NCBI RefSeq assembly: GCF_000406105.1
Contig: NZ_CM001974.1
Span: forward strand, 2,819,174-2,883,173
Direction of reading: 5' to 3'
Length of the DNA stretch: 64,000 bases
From: Dickeya chrysanthemi NCPPB 402
Lineage (GTDB): Bacteria > Pseudomonadota > Gammaproteobacteria > Enterobacterales > Enterobacteriaceae
The position numbers and the translations under genes were made by a program. The notes beneath the pieces were generated by a model. The model saw only the letters and a list, made by a program, of their open reading frames with translations, was not told the origin of the DNA and did not search any database. This document shows positions 29,444-39,916 of the stretch, in pieces; positions within the stretch are counted from its first letter, which is position 1, and each line of letters starts with the position of its first letter.

Positions 29444-30467
29444 TCTTTTCCTTTCCGGCGGCGGCAGCCTGCGCGGAACGATATGCCTGCACGGCGCGAT
29501 TATGATCGTTCAAATTAGACGTAAATGTGTGCCCACCTTTACCATCGGCCACAAAATAGAGATAGTGGGTTTTCGCCGGATGCGCCGCCGCCTCAAGAGA
29601 CGCCTTTCCCGGCATGGCGATCGGTGTGGGCGGCAGCCCGCTAATCACATAAGTATTGTACGGCGTAGGGGCATCCAACGCACTGCGGGTAATGACGCCG
29701 TTATAGCTATCACCCATGCCATAGATCACCGTCGGATCGGTCTGCAACCGCATCCCGGTTCGCAGTCGGTTGATAAATACCGATGCAACCAATGGCCGCT
29801 CATCATTCACTGCGGTTTCTTTTTCAATCAATGATGCCATAACCAACAGCTCTTCCGGGGTTTTATAAGGCAATCCCTCATCACGGGCACTCCAGACACC
29901 GTTAAGCACTTTTGCCATCCGCTGATGTGCTCGCTGCAAGATAGACTTATCACTCATCCCGGCCGTGTGAAGATAAGTGTCCGGGTAAAACCAGCCTTCA
30001 GGATTGGGCTTGTCTTTCAACCCTACGGCATCGGCGATCTCCTGGGAGGTTTTATCCTCCAGCGTATGCCTGAGATAAGGTGCCGACTTCAACGTTTCCT
30101 GCCAGTCCTTCAAACGCGTGCCTTCCACAAATCGCACCGCGAACTGCGCTTCCTTACCGCTGGCCAACAACGCCAGCATGTCGCGCACCGTCATGGTAGG
30201 CATCAACCGATAAGTTCCCGCTTTGAACGTCGCCAGTTCAGGCTCCAGATACAGCAGCCCCGAAAACCACCGACTCTCGCTTATCACCTGCTGTTCTACC
30301 AGCAGCGCTTGCAAACCTTCACGACTCGTGCCGGCAGGGAGAGTAAAAATGGTTTCCTGTTTGATAGCCAGCGGCGAAGCAGCAAAGTGCTGTACTTGCT
30401 TCCACCCGCCCCAGACTACGATGACCAGCAGAACAATAACCCCAAGAACCCACTTTGTTCTCTTCAT
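29436..30467 (-). CDS. mltG: Endolytic murein transglycosylase MltG
   Basis: Inner-membrane enzyme (YceG) that cleaves nascent glycan strands and sets their length. 343 residues. A single N-terminal transmembrane helix at about 6-22 is followed by a periplasmic LysM-like part and the catalytic YceG domain. The EKETA motif at 215-219 carries the catalytic glutamate. It lies between pabC (6-nt gap) and tmk (8-nt overlap). Confidence 0.96.
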   Translation of the reverse strand: MKRTKWVLGVIVLLVIVVWGGWKQVQHFAASPLAIKQETIFTLPAGTSREGLQALLVEQQVISESRWFSGLLYLEPELATFKAGTYRLMPTMTVRDMLALLASGKEAQFAVRFVEGTRLKDWQETLKSAPYLRHTLEDKTSQEIADAVGLKDKPNPEGWFYPDTYLHTAGMSDKSILQRAHQRMAKVLNGVWSARDEGLPYKTPEELLVMASLIEKETAVNDERPLVASVFINRLRTGMRLQTDPTVIYGMGDSYNGVITRSALDAPTPYNTYVISGLPPTPIAMPGKASLEAAAHPAKTHYLYFVADGKGGHTFTSNLNDHNRAVQAYRSAQAAAAGKEKNE

Positions 30468-30473
30468 AACACA

Positions 30474-31277
30474 TCATGACTCACAGTTAGGGCTCAGAAA
30501 GTCATATAACTCTCGTGAGCGATAACACCAGGTATGCGCCTGATTCACGGGTATCACCGGCATCAGCGCGTTACATACCAGCACTTCATCAGCATCCGCC
30601 AGTACGTCCAGTGATGCGGACACCACATGGAGCTCAAACACGGAGGCCTGCAACAACGCCATAATATGTCGGCGCGCCACACCGTCAACGCCGGAAAGCG
30701 CGATATCCGGCGTAAATACTCGCTTTCCCTTGCGCCAGAATAAATTAGCCGCACAGCATTCCACCAGCGCCCCGGAAGTGTCAAGCACCAGCGCTTCATC
30801 CGCACCGGAGCGTTCAAGATGCATACGAATCAGCACTTGTTCCAGCCGATTGAGATGTTTGATTCCCGCCAGCCAGGCATTCTGCGCCAGCGGTACCGGG
30901 CTGAGCGCTAATTGGATACCATCCTGACGCCACCTGGCATACTGCGACGGATAAGGCGCCTGCATGACGATACGCACCGGTTGTTGACACCCTGCCGGGC
31001 TGTAGCCGCGGCCACCGTTACCCCGGCTGATGATGACTTTTACCACACCCTCGACACAACCCGCAGCGGCCTGTTGCATCTCTTCACGCAACAGTGACCA
31101 GTCGACATCAGGCAGCAGCAACTTTTCCGCGCCTTGCTGCAAGCGTTGAATATGACGTTCGAGCCAGACGATTTGGCCTTCCACCACTCTTGCCGTGGTA
31201 AAACAGCCATCACCAAACTGCACACTGCGATCCGATACCGGCAGTTGCTGCTCCGCTTTTCCGTCAATCCACCACAT
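30474..31277 (-). CDS. pabC: Aminodeoxychorismate lyase PabC
   Basis: PLP enzyme releasing p-aminobenzoate and pyruvate from 4-amino-4-deoxychorismate in folate synthesis. 267 residues, class IV aminotransferase fold. The PLP lysine is in AGIKHLNRLEQV, and other family segments are FGDGCFTTARV and ECCAANLFWRKG. It follows fabF after a terminator, so it needs its own promoter or read-through to head the pabC-mltG-tmk-holB-ycfH run. Confidence 0.95.
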   Translation of the reverse strand: MWWIDGKAEQQLPVSDRSVQFGDGCFTTARVVEGQIVWLERHIQRLQQGAEKLLLPDVDWSLLREEMQQAAAGCVEGVVKVIISRGNGGRGYSPAGCQQPVRIVMQAPYPSQYARWRQDGIQLALSPVPLAQNAWLAGIKHLNRLEQVLIRMHLERSGADEALVLDTSGALVECCAANLFWRKGKRVFTPDIALSGVDGVARRHIMALLQASVFELHVVSASLDVLADADEVLVCNALMPVIPVNQAHTWCYRSRELYDFLSPNCES

Positions 31278-31353
31278 ATTCGTCTCCCCAGTCAGAGTGC
31301 AAGCCTGTCAATCATTGGTGCGTCCGGCAAGCAGCAATATCCTATTTGACAGA

Positions 31354-31380
31354 CAAAAAAAAGCCCGGCAGAACCGGGCT
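31354..31380 (-). terminator. Intrinsic terminator after fabF
   Basis: On the minus strand AGCCCGG, loop TTCTG and CCGGGCT are followed by eight or more T, 38 nt after the fabF stop. It closes the fatty-acid gene cluster. Confidence 0.92.
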
Positions 31381-31417
31381 CATTATTAAAACATCACATC
31401 AAAATTAAAGCATCACA

Positions 31418-32656
31418 TCAAACTTTACGGAACACCACAGAACCGTTGGTTCCGCCGAAGCCAAAGGAGTTACACAGCGTGTATTCCATGTCGGCAACCT
31501 GACGCGCTTCGTGTGCCACAAAATCCAGATCACAACCCTCATCCGGATTATCCAGGTTGATGGTTGGCGGAACGGCATTATCACGCAGCGCCAGAATACA
31601 GAAGATTGACTCTACCGCACCCGCAGCACCCAGCAAGTGACCGATCATGGATTTGGTTGAGCTGACCAACACCCGGGTATCCGCACCGAAAACCGATTTC
31701 ACCGCGTGAGCTTCAGCCTTATCGCCTGCCGGCGTTGAAGTGCCGTGCGCGTTGATATATCCGATTTTTTCTGTCGTGATACCGGCATCACGCAAGGCAT
31801 TTTCCATCGCCAGGGCCGCTCCGGCACCGTTTTCCGGCGGCGACGTCATGTGGTAGGCATCGCTGCTCATGCCGAAACCGACGATTTCGGCATAGATTTT
31901 CGCTCCGCGCTTTTTAGCATGCTCATACTCTTCCAGTACCAGAATGCCGGCGCCGTCGCCTAATACAAAACCATCGCGATCTTTATCCCACGGACGGCTT
32001 GCCGCCTGTGGATTGTCATTACGGGTCGACAAAGCACGCGCCGCGCCGAATCCACCGACGCCCAGCGGCGTACTGGCTTTTTCAGCCCCGCCGGCCAGCA
32101 TAACATCGGCATCGTTATACGCGATAATGCGCGCAGCGTGGCCGATGTTATGCACACCGGAAGTACAAGCGGTGGCAATCGAAATGGTAGGTCCACGCAG
32201 ACCGAACATGATGCTCAGGTGCCCGGCGACCATATTCACAATGGTTGACGGTACGAAAAACGGACTGATTTTACGCGGACCACCATGCATCAGCGCGCCA
32301 TGGTTTTCCTCGATCAGCCCCAGACCACCAATACCCGACCCGATAGCAGCCCCGATACGACCCGCATTAGCTTCTGTTACCTCAAGGCCTGAGTCCTGCA
32401 TGGCCTGAATGCCTGCTGCAATTCCGTATTGAATGAAGGCGTCCATCTTGCGCGCTTCTTTGCGCGAAATGAAATCTTCACTGTTAAAGTCCTTTACTAA
32501 GCCAGCAAAACGCGTTGCATAGGCACTAGTATCGAAATGATCAATCAGGCTGATACCACTCTGACCGGCAAGAAGAGCATTCCAGGTTGACGCTACTGTA
32601 TTGCCGACAGGAGATAACATGCCCAGACCAGTCACAACTACTCGACGCTTAGACAC
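31418..32656 (-). CDS. fabF: Beta-ketoacyl-ACP synthase II (FabF)
   Basis: Elongating condensing enzyme of fatty-acid synthesis, important for palmitoleate to cis-vaccenate conversion. 412 residues. The nucleophile is Cys164 in TACTSG. The two active-site histidines are in [11 protein letters not shown] and [10 protein letters not shown], and the C-terminal GFGGTN is intact. It is the last gene of the plsX-fabHDG-acpP-fabF cluster, with an 82-nt gap from acpP. Confidence 0.98.
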   Translation of the reverse strand: MSKRRVVVTGLGMLSPVGNTVASTWNALLAGQSGISLIDHFDTSAYATRFAGLVKDFNSEDFISRKEARKMDAFIQYGIAAGIQAMQDSGLEVTEANAGRIGAAIGSGIGGLGLIEENHGALMHGGPRKISPFFVPSTIVNMVAGHLSIMFGLRGPTISIATACTSGVHNIGHAARIIAYNDADVMLAGGAEKASTPLGVGGFGAARALSTRNDNPQAASRPWDKDRDGFVLGDGAGILVLEEYEHAKKRGAKIYAEIVGFGMSSDAYHMTSPPENGAGAALAMENALRDAGITTEKIGYINAHGTSTPAGDKAEAHAVKSVFGADTRVLVSSTKSMIGHLLGAAGAVESIFCILALRDNAVPPTINLDNPDEGCDLDFVAHEARQVADMEYTLCNSFGFGGTNGSVVFRKV

Positions 32657-32738
32657 GCTTATCCTCCAGGGAGGGAAAAAAATGATACTGAGGTAGAAGA
32701 AAACTTAGGCGGTCGAGCGACCGCCTAGATATGTTCGA

Positions 32739-32975
32739 TTACTGCTGGTTAGCCTGAATGAAATCAATAGCTGCCTGAACAGTCGTGATTTTTTCAGCTT
32801 CTTCGTCTGGAATTTCGGTATCGAATTCTTCTTCCAATGCCATTACCAGTTCAACAGTGTCAAGAGAATCAGCGCCCAGGTCATCAACGAAAGAGGCATT
32901 GTTCACGACTTCTTCCGGCTTAACACCCAGCTGTTCAACGATGATTTTCTTAACGCGTTCTTCGATAGTGCTCAT
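32739..32975 (-). CDS. acpP: Acyl carrier protein
   Basis: Carrier of growing acyl chains. 78 residues, nearly identical to E. coli ACP. The phosphopantetheine serine is Ser37 in GADSLDTVE. It is very acidic and has codon use typical of a highly expressed gene. A 154-nt gap to fabG upstream leaves room for a dedicated promoter. Confidence 0.99.
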   Translation of the reverse strand: MSTIEERVKKIIVEQLGVKPEEVVNNASFVDDLGADSLDTVELVMALEEEFDTEIPDEEAEKITTVQAAIDFIQANQQ

Positions 32976-33129
32976 ACTCTTAAATTTCCTATCAAAACTC
33001 GCTTTCGCGATGGTTTTCGTAGTGTATAAAATGTTGAAAAAGATGCAACAAAATCAATACTGGTCGAACCAAGATTTTGTGCTTTTTGCAGTTTTCGCTG
33101 CAAATTAACGCAAATTACGGTGTTACTTA

Positions 33130-33864
33130 TCAGATCATATACATGCCACCATTGACATGCAATGTTTCGCCAGTAATGTAACCTGCCTCATCAGAGGCTA
33201 AAAACGCTACAGCACTGGCGATTTCTTTAGCATCGCCCAGACGATTGGCCGGAACATTCGCCAAAATGCCCGCACGTTGTTCCTCTGTCAATGCCCGAGT
33301 CATATCGGTTTCGATGAAGCCAGGCGCCACCACGTTAACGGTGATACCGCGAGACGCCACTTCCTGAGCCAGTGATTTACTGAAACCAACCAACCCCGCT
33401 TTGGCAGCGGCATAGTTGGCCTGACCAGAATTGCCGCGGGAACCGATCACGGACCCTACGGTAATGATGCGACCAAAACGTTTTTTCATCATGGCGCGCA
33501 ACACTGCTTTGGACAGCCGGAAAACGGAACTCAGGTTGGTATCCAGTACTTCCTGCCAGGCCTCATCTTTCATACGCAACATCAGATCATCGCGCGTAAT
33601 CCCGGCATTGTTCACCAGAATATCAATATCGCCGAATGCTTCTTTGATGCTGGCCAAAACGCTTTCTATTGAGGCACTGTCCGTAACGTTCAACGCATAA
33701 CCTTTACCTTTCGGCCCCAGCCATGCGCTGATATCCGCCGCCCCTTTCTCACTGGTGGCGGTACCGATTACGGTGGCGCCGCGGGCAGCCAACGTCTCGG
33801 CGATAGCCCGGCCAATACCACGACTAGCGCCCGTCACCAGGGCAATTTTTCCTTCAAAATTCAT
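33130..33864 (-). CDS. fabG: 3-oxoacyl-ACP reductase FabG
   Basis: NADPH-dependent reductase of fatty-acid elongation, SDR family. 244 residues, equal to E. coli, from the ATG at 33864 (MNFEGKIALVTGASRG). The extended reading to 33915 overlaps fabD and is unsupported. The NADPH motif TGASRGIG is at 11-18, NNAG is present, and the YAAAK catalytic motif follows GNSGQAN. Confidence 0.98.
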   Translation of the reverse strand: MNFEGKIALVTGASRGIGRAIAETLAARGATVIGTATSEKGAADISAWLGPKGKGYALNVTDSASIESVLASIKEAFGDIDILVNNAGITRDDLMLRMKDEAWQEVLDTNLSSVFRLSKAVLRAMMKKRFGRIITVGSVIGSRGNSGQANYAAAKAGLVGFSKSLAQEVASRGITVNVVAPGFIETDMTRALTEEQRAGILANVPANRLGDAKEIASAVAFLASDEAGYITGETLHVNGGMYMI

Positions 33865-33877
33865 TATCTTCACCGTT

Positions 33878-34807
33878 TTACTGTTCAAGCGCTGCTGATA
33901 AGGAAGCAGGATCATTAATCGCCGTCGCCGTGAGGTTGTCGACGATTCGTTTGGTCAACCCGGTCAGTACCTTGCCTGGGCCAACCTCTAGCAGGGAAGA
34001 GACTCCCTGCGCAGACATGTATTCGACGCATTCCGTCCAGCGAACCGGATTATGCAGTTGGCGCACCAGCGCGCTGCGGATGGCTTCCGGCGCAGATTCA
34101 GCGCGCACATCCACATTATTCACTACCGGCACGTTCGGTGTGTTGAACGTGATAGCCTCCAGCGCCTCCGCCAGCTTACGTGCTGCCGGTTCCATCAACG
34201 CACAGTGAGACGGCACACTGACCGGCAACGGTAAAGCACGTTTCGCACCCGCGGCTTTACACACGGCACCGGCACGTTCAACGGCTTCTTTATTACCGGC
34301 AATCACTACCTGACCCGGCGAGTTGAAATTGACCGGTGAAACCACCTGGCCTTGCGCAGCCTCGGCACAGGCAGCAGCAATCGCGTCATTATCAAGACCG
34401 ATGATAGCATACATCGCACCAGTCCCTTCCGGCACGGCTTCCTGCATCAGCTTACCGCGCAGCTCAACCAGACTAACCGCCTGTCTGAAATCCATAACCC
34501 CGGCACAGACCAGTGCGGAGTACTCTCCCAGACTGTGGCCCGCCATTAACGCCGGCAACGGGCCGCCCTGTTGCTGCCAGACACGCCAAAGCGCGACTGA
34601 GGCGGTTAATAAAGCCGGCTGGGTCTGCCAGGTTTTATTCAGTTCTTCCGCCGGCCCCTGTTGGGAAAGCTGCCACACGTCATATCCCAACACCGAGGAC
34701 GCTTCATCAAACGTTTCTTTGATCAACGGAAACTGTTCGGCCAGTTCAGCCAACATACCGACAGACTGAGATCCCTGACCGGGAAATACCATTGCAAATT
34801 TCGTCAT
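33878..34807 (-). CDS. fabD: Malonyl-CoA:ACP transacylase FabD
   Basis: Loads malonyl groups onto ACP. 309 residues, equal to E. coli. The nucleophile is Ser92 in AGHSLGEYSAL, the active-site His is in VSVPSHCALM, and the N-terminal FPGQGSQ motif is intact. It lies between fabH and fabG with 13-19-nt gaps. Confidence 0.98.
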   Translation of the reverse strand: MTKFAMVFPGQGSQSVGMLAELAEQFPLIKETFDEASSVLGYDVWQLSQQGPAEELNKTWQTQPALLTASVALWRVWQQQGGPLPALMAGHSLGEYSALVCAGVMDFRQAVSLVELRGKLMQEAVPEGTGAMYAIIGLDNDAIAAACAEAAQGQVVSPVNFNSPGQVVIAGNKEAVERAGAVCKAAGAKRALPLPVSVPSHCALMEPAARKLAEALEAITFNTPNVPVVNNVDVRAESAPEAIRSALVRQLHNPVRWTECVEYMSAQGVSSLLEVGPGKVLTGLTKRIVDNLTATAINDPASLSAALEQ

Positions 34808-34826
34808 AGTAATACGTCCAGATTAA

Positions 34827-35777
34827 TCAAAAACGAATCAGAGCGGAGCCCCAGGTAAAGCCGCCGCCAAATGCTTCCAACAGAATCAACTGTCCACGTT
34901 GAATCCGCCCATCACGAACGGCCTCATCCAGCGCCGAAGGGACGGACGCGGCAGAGGTATTGCCATGGCGATCGAGCGTGACGACCACTTTATCCATCCC
35001 CATACCTAATTTTTTAGCGGTAGCGCTGATAATGCGCAAATTCGCCTGATGGGGAACCAGCCAGTCGAGCTCACTTTTATCCAGGCCGGACGCATCCAGC
35101 GTTTCTTCTACAATGTGGGCCAGTTCTGTTACCGCAACTTTAAATACTTCATTACCCGCCATCGTTAAATAAGCAGGCTGCGGTTCATGACGATCCGCAT
35201 GAGGCAGCGTCAGAAGATTGCCATAGCTGCCATCGGCGTGCAGATGTGTAGAAAGAATACCCGGCTCGTCCGAGCGGCCTAACAGCACGGCGCCGGCAGC
35301 GTCGCCGAACAGGATCAACGTGCCGCGATCAGCCGGATCCAGTGTTCTTGATAAAGCATCTGACCCGATGACCAGCGCATATTCCACCGCACCGCTTTTC
35401 ACATACTGGTCAGCCACGCTCAACGCGTAGGCAAATCCGGCGCAGGCGGCTGCAAGATCAAAGGCGATCGTATCTTTGATACCCAGCATCTGCTGGATTT
35501 GGCAAGCCGAACTGGGGAACGCATGGCTGGAAGATGTCGTCGCTACGATCAGCAATCCCACCCAGCTCTTATCGACGTCTGCCATTTCAAGGGCGTTCTG
35601 CGCAGCGCGATACCCCATTGAAGCAACGCTTTCATCCGGCGCAGCAATGCGACGTTCACGAATACCGGTACGTGTGACGATCCATTCATCCGACGTATCC
35701 ACCATTTTTTCTAAATCAGAGTTCGTTCTGATTTGTTCGGGCAAATAACTTCCCGTTCCGAGAATCTTTGTATACAT
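34827..35777 (-). CDS. fabH: Beta-ketoacyl-ACP synthase III (FabH)
   Basis: Initiates fatty-acid synthesis by condensing acetyl-CoA with malonyl-ACP. 316 residues (E. coli 317). Catalytic Cys112 is in [13 protein letters not shown]. The His is in [10 protein letters not shown] and the Asn in HGNTSAAS. It starts 6 nt after the plsX stop. Confidence 0.98.
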   Translation of the reverse strand: MYTKILGTGSYLPEQIRTNSDLEKMVDTSDEWIVTRTGIRERRIAAPDESVASMGYRAAQNALEMADVDKSWVGLLIVATTSSSHAFPSSACQIQQMLGIKDTIAFDLAAACAGFAYALSVADQYVKSGAVEYALVIGSDALSRTLDPADRGTLILFGDAAGAVLLGRSDEPGILSTHLHADGSYGNLLTLPHADRHEPQPAYLTMAGNEVFKVAVTELAHIVEETLDASGLDKSELDWLVPHQANLRIISATAKKLGMGMDKVVVTLDRHGNTSAASVPSALDEAVRDGRIQRGQLILLEAFGGGFTWGSALIRF

Positions 35778-35783
35778 GTACGC

Positions 35784-36830
35784 TTAGTCACTCTTGGGTA
35801 ATACAGCCTTTAGTCGCGACGCAATCCGTTCCGGGAGTTGCCGCTGCACCGTCTGCATCGCCTGTTCAATCGCTACAGCAAACGCATTTTGGTTCGCAGC
35901 ACCGTGGCTTTTTATGACAGTTCCACGTAATCCTAACAGACATGCACCGTTATAGTGGTCAGGGTTCAGGTGTCCGAAACGCCTGGCCAGACGTCTTTGC
36001 AGCCAACGCCCTAAAAATTTCAACCACCATGGCTGTGCTTGCCTACTTTCGCCCCTAACGGACGTCCCCTTCAGGAGAGACAGAAACATTCGCACTACAC
36101 CTTCCATAGTTTTTAATGTGACGTTACCTACAAAGCCGTCACAGACCATCACATCCGTTTTGCCGGTCAGTAATTCGTTACCTTCCAGATAACCGATATA
36201 GTTAATCGAAGGCATCATTTTTAATTGCGCTGCTGCATCCCGAATACTGGCAAGCCCTTTGCTTTCTTCTTCACCGATATTCAGCAACGCCACGCGCGGG
36301 TTCGATAATCCGAGCACTTCTTCCGCCATGACGGACCCCATCACGGCAAACTGGACCAACATCGAACTGTCGCAGTCAACATTCGCCCCTAAATCCAATA
36401 CGACGCTTTTGCCATGTTGCTGATGAGGCAGCATGGTCACCAGCGCCGGGCGATCAATCCCCTCAATGGGTTTAATCAACAGTGTCGCCAATCCCATCAA
36501 CGCGCCGGTATTACCTGCACTGACACAGGCTTGCGCCCGTCCTTCCCGGATCAGCTCCAGAGCAATGCGCATAGATGTCCCCCGGCTCGAACGAATAGCC
36601 TGAGACGGGCGCGCATCGCCAGCAATGACCGATTCAGCTGGCACAATTTCCAAACGGGAAGATAAAGAAGAATCGACTTTGGCAAGTAATGGAGTAAGCG
36701 CGGAAGGATCGCCAACCAACAGCAAATGGAGGTCTGGATTAGAAGCCAGTGCCTGCAACGCTGCAGGCACTGTAATGCGGGGACCAAAGTCCCCGCCCAT
36801 TGCATCTAACGCCAAGGTTAGGCGCGTCAA
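35784..36830 (-). CDS. plsX: Phosphate acyltransferase PlsX
   Basis: Makes acyl-phosphate from acyl-ACP for phospholipid synthesis. 348 residues (E. coli 356; this one ends earlier, at AVLPKSD). Family segments are [32 protein letters not shown] and VCDGFVGNV. It begins 26 nt after rpmF, and fabH follows within 6 nt. Confidence 0.97.
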   Translation of the reverse strand: MTRLTLALDAMGGDFGPRITVPAALQALASNPDLHLLLVGDPSALTPLLAKVDSSLSSRLEIVPAESVIAGDARPSQAIRSSRGTSMRIALELIREGRAQACVSAGNTGALMGLATLLIKPIEGIDRPALVTMLPHQQHGKSVVLDLGANVDCDSSMLVQFAVMGSVMAEEVLGLSNPRVALLNIGEEESKGLASIRDAAAQLKMMPSINYIGYLEGNELLTGKTDVMVCDGFVGNVTLKTMEGVVRMFLSLLKGTSVRGESRQAQPWWLKFLGRWLQRRLARRFGHLNPDHYNGACLLGLRGTVIKSHGAANQNAFAVAIEQAMQTVQRQLPERIASRLKAVLPKSD

Positions 36831-36856
36831 AGTGTTTCCTTGCTAAATCGCAAGAA

Positions 36857-37027
36857 TTACTTGGCAACAACCTTGCGACCGCGGTAGTAACCATCCGCAG
36901 TGACGTGATGACGCAGATGTGTTTCGCCGGAAACTTTATCTACGGATACAGCGGAAGTGGTCAGCGCATCGTGAGCACGACGCATACCACGTTTGGAACG
37001 GCTAGGTTTATTCTGTTGTACGGCCAT
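36857..37027 (-). CDS. rpmF: 50S ribosomal protein L32
   Basis: 56-residue basic ribosomal protein beginning [20 protein letters not shown] and ending [11 protein letters not shown]. The start ATG at 37027 is preceded by a TAAGGAG-type ribosome site, and the stop is at 36857-36859. The gene lies 16 nt after yceD and heads into plsX, the conserved yceD-rpmF-plsX order that links ribosome and lipid synthesis. Confidence 0.98.
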   Translation of the reverse strand: MAVQQNKPSRSKRGMRRAHDALTTSAVSVDKVSGETHLRHHVTADGYYRGRKVVAK

Positions 37028-37043
37028 GGACCTTACTCCTTAA

Positions 37044-37565
37044 TTACTTACGCTTTAAACTGGCTAATACGGCAAATGGATTCGGTTTTTCCGCCTCAGC
37101 GGGCAACTGACCAAACACCATATCCGCTTCGGACACTTCACAGTGTTCAGAATCATGCACCGGCGCAATGGGCAAAGAGAGGATAAGCTCATCTTCAACC
37201 ATCGCCAGCAAATCAACCTCACCGAACTCATTGACTTCGATAGGCTCATAAGCTTCCGGCAAGGCTTCGGCCTGCTCATCACTGATGACCGGGCTAAAAC
37301 AGAACGTGGTGTGGACCTGATGTTCGAAAGGCTTGCCGCAGCGCTGACACAGCAACGTCACCGTTACATCAGCCTGTCCATCAATCACCGCCAGCCGCTG
37401 GCTGTCAATGCTGAACGACAGCGTCGCATTCACATCGCTGTCCACACTAACCACTGAGTCGGCAACACGCATCGCCTGTTCAGCCGTATAGACACCAACA
37501 TAATCTAAACGCTTTTGAGCAGTGCGAACCGCATCAAGGGTTAAGGGTAATTTTACCTTTTGCAT
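37044..37565 (-). CDS. yceD: DUF177 protein YceD (23S rRNA accumulation protein)
   Basis: 173 residues, equal to E. coli YceD. Two cysteines in [10 protein letters not shown] and the conserved acidic segment [20 protein letters not shown] are present. The family is linked to 23S rRNA accumulation in plants and bacteria; the mechanism is unknown. It is the first gene of the yceD-rpmF-plsX-fab cluster and divergent from the maf-type gene, with a 160-nt intergenic promoter region. Confidence 0.95.
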   Translation of the reverse strand: MQKVKLPLTLDAVRTAQKRLDYVGVYTAEQAMRVADSVVSVDSDVNATLSFSIDSQRLAVIDGQADVTVTLLCQRCGKPFEHQVHTTFCFSPVISDEQAEALPEAYEPIEVNEFGEVDLLAMVEDELILSLPIAPVHDSEHCEVSEADMVFGQLPAEAEKPNPFAVLASLKRK

Positions 37566-37725
37566 AGGGCGCGCATATTAACGTCGTAACGACGGAGAGT
37601 CAAAGAAAAAGGTGGCGAGGTCAGTACTTTCACCCAAATTTGCTTTCGCACACCCCAATTCGCTTCCTGAGCGACAAGCAGTTTAAAATGCATTCCCTGA
37701 TTACGCTATGGCCTGGTTTAAATTT

Positions 37726-38310
37726 ATGTCCCGGATTGTGCTCGCTTCCACGTCTATTTATCGCAAAGCTCTACTGGAAAAATTAGGATTGCCGTTTGTA
37801 TGTGCCGCACCTGATATTGATGAAACGCCTCATAATGGTGAAAATGCCGTCTCGCTGGTTCGCCGACTGGCTATCAGCAAGGCGCGAGCACTGGCCAGCC
37901 GCTATCCGAACCACCTTATTATCGGTAGCGATCAGGTCTGTGTACTGGAAGGAACGATTACCGGAAAACCTCACACGCTGGAGAATGCCATACGTCAGTT
38001 GCAACAAGCCAGCGGGCGATGCATTACCTTTTATACCGGCCTGGCGTTGCTCAACAGCGCAACAGGCCGCGTGCACTGTGTCGCAGAACCATTCGATGTG
38101 CATTTCCGCCCACTCAGCATTCAGGAAATCGAGCGTTATGTGGCGATTGAACATCCGATTGACTGCGCCGGCAGCTTTAAAAGCGAAGGCCTTGGCATCA
38201 GCTTGTTCGACCGATTATCCGGCCGCGATCCCAATACCCTGATAGGACTGCCGTTGATTACACTGCTGGAGTTATTGCGCGAGGAAGGTGTGAATCCTTT
38301 ATTGCCTTGA
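37726..38310 (+). CDS. yceF: Maf-like nucleotide pyrophosphatase YceF
   Basis: Maf/YceF-type house-cleaning nucleotide pyrophosphatase, which in E. coli prefers m7GTP. 194 residues from the ATG at 37726 ([10 protein letters not shown]), matching the E. coli length; an ATG at 37708 would add six residues. Family motifs are [29 protein letters not shown] and [11 protein letters not shown]. It is divergent from yceD and convergent with rluC. Confidence 0.94.
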   Translation: MSRIVLASTSIYRKALLEKLGLPFVCAAPDIDETPHNGENAVSLVRRLAISKARALASRYPNHLIIGSDQVCVLEGTITGKPHTLENAIRQLQQASGRCITFYTGLALLNSATGRVHCVAEPFDVHFRPLSIQEIERYVAIEHPIDCAGSFKSEGLGISLFDRLSGRDPNTLIGLPLITLLELLREEGVNPLLP

Positions 38311-38374
38311 AACCGTGTTGCCTTGAAAACCGTTGCGCACGCCTCACCGTTGTCAGGCCGGCGTGCGTACAAGG

Positions 38375-39337
38375 TTATTTCGGGTTCTGTCGCTGCCGCA
38401 AAACCTGCAGACAATGGCGCAAAGCCTCATCAAGCGGCGCTTCAATACGCAGTATCTCTCCGGTATGAGGGTGTTCGAAACGTAATGCCTGCGCATGGAG
38501 AAACAGGCGTTTGAGCCCAGTCCGCGTCAGTTGCGCGTCAAAATCGCGATCACCATACCGATCGTCAAACGCAATCGGGTGACCGGCATACTGGGTATGT
38601 ACGCGAATCTGGTGGGTTCGGCCGGTTATCGGGCTGGCGCGTACCAGTGTGGAGCAATCGAATCGTTCCTCCACCTTAAACAAGGTTTCCGACGGTTTAC
38701 CTTCACTGTTAACCCGCACGATACGCTCACCGCTTTGCAACACATTCTTCAGCAACGGTGCCTGCACGGACTTACAATGTGACTGCCACTGCCCACGAAC
38801 TAACGCCAGATAGTCCTTCTGCATGCCTTTAGCGCGCAGTTGCTCATGCAACGCACGCAGCGCCGAACGCTTCTTGGCCACCAGCAACACCCCGGACGTA
38901 TCGCGATCCAGACGATGTACCAGTTCCAGAAAGCGTGCTTCAGGACGCAATGCTCTCAGCCCTTCGATCACCCCAAAACTGAGTCCGCTACCACCATGCA
39001 CGGCTGTACCTGACGGCTTATTCAGCAGCAACAGGTAATCGTCCTCATAAAGGATGCAATTTGCCAACGCCGAGACTTTATCCAGGCTGGCGGAAACCGC
39101 TGCCTCTTCACGCTCCGACTGGCGCACCGGCGGAATACGCACTTCATCGCCATCCAGTAATTTGTATTCCGGTTTGACGCGCTTTTTATTTACCCGCACT
39201 TCGCCTTTACGCAAAATGCGATAAATCATGCTTTTCGGTACGCCTTTAAGTTGCGTACGCAAAAAATTGTCGATCCGCTGGCCCGCTTCTTCGGCGGAAA
39301 TCGACAGAAATTGTACGGTTGGATTCTCTGTTTTCAT
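38375..39337 (-). CDS. rluC: 23S rRNA pseudouridine synthase RluC
   Basis: Makes pseudouridines 955, 2504 and 2580 of 23S rRNA (E. coli numbering). 320 residues (E. coli 319) from the ATG at 39337. An upstream in-frame ATG at 39361 is less likely because the E. coli protein starts MKTE. It has an N-terminal S4 RNA-binding domain (about 18-80), the catalytic Asp in HRLDRDTSG and the conserved [10 protein letters not shown]. It is divergent from rne, as in E. coli. Confidence 0.96.
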   Translation of the reverse strand: MKTENPTVQFLSISAEEAGQRIDNFLRTQLKGVPKSMIYRILRKGEVRVNKKRVKPEYKLLDGDEVRIPPVRQSEREEAAVSASLDKVSALANCILYEDDYLLLLNKPSGTAVHGGSGLSFGVIEGLRALRPEARFLELVHRLDRDTSGVLLVAKKRSALRALHEQLRAKGMQKDYLALVRGQWQSHCKSVQAPLLKNVLQSGERIVRVNSEGKPSETLFKVEERFDCSTLVRASPITGRTHQIRVHTQYAGHPIAFDDRYGDRDFDAQLTRTGLKRLFLHAQALRFEHPHTGEILRIEAPLDEALRHCLQVLRQRQNPK

Positions 39338-39916
39338 GGAGGCGGATTCTAAAGAGCACACATCGATAGCGCCACATCTTTTTCTATGGTTAACTGTCAG
39401 TCTGGCTTATGAAGATATTGTTACTGTCCATGACCAGACTGGTTTCAGCATCAATCGGCATCAGTTTGATTAAAAACAGCACAATAAACTTTATATTGAC
39501 AGGCAAAGTCACCTTGCTATCGACGTGTCAGCAATGGAATAATGCTTTGGCTTTCCGTGCTGATTTCCGGTAAAACAAGGGAAATTGCGGAATTATTATA
39601 TTTGCCTGATTACTCATAAACGCAGCAATGGCGTAAGACGTATTGAATAATCAGGCAGTTAGCGAGCTGTGGTTTACAGCTTGGCCGGCATATGGAATCA
39701 GATCTGGCAACCTACTTTCAGAAGCTGTTCCCGCAGTAAACGTGCTGTATTTCATCAGAAAATACAGGCTACCGAAACATGCGCCTCTATGCAGGCGACA
39801 ACCGTGAGGTTGACGCCCCTGCGATAAGACACGAGGCCATCGGTCCCTTCCGGTCATGCACCGCGTTCATCCGCAGCTCTATCAATAATGTAAGTAAAAA
39901 TAACGAGTTAAGTACG
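39338..39916 (+). promoter_or_regulatory. rne promoter region and long 5' untranslated leader
   Basis: A 579-nt gene-free stretch lies between rluC and rne. A plausible promoter is TTGACA at 39497-39502 with TATCGA about 16 nt later. That would leave a leader of nearly 400 nt, similar to the about 360-nt E. coli rne leader through which RNase E autoregulates its own mRNA. Small stems such as CAACC-GTGA-GGTTG (39799-39812) are visible. The match to the autoregulatory fold is inferred from position. Confidence 0.5.
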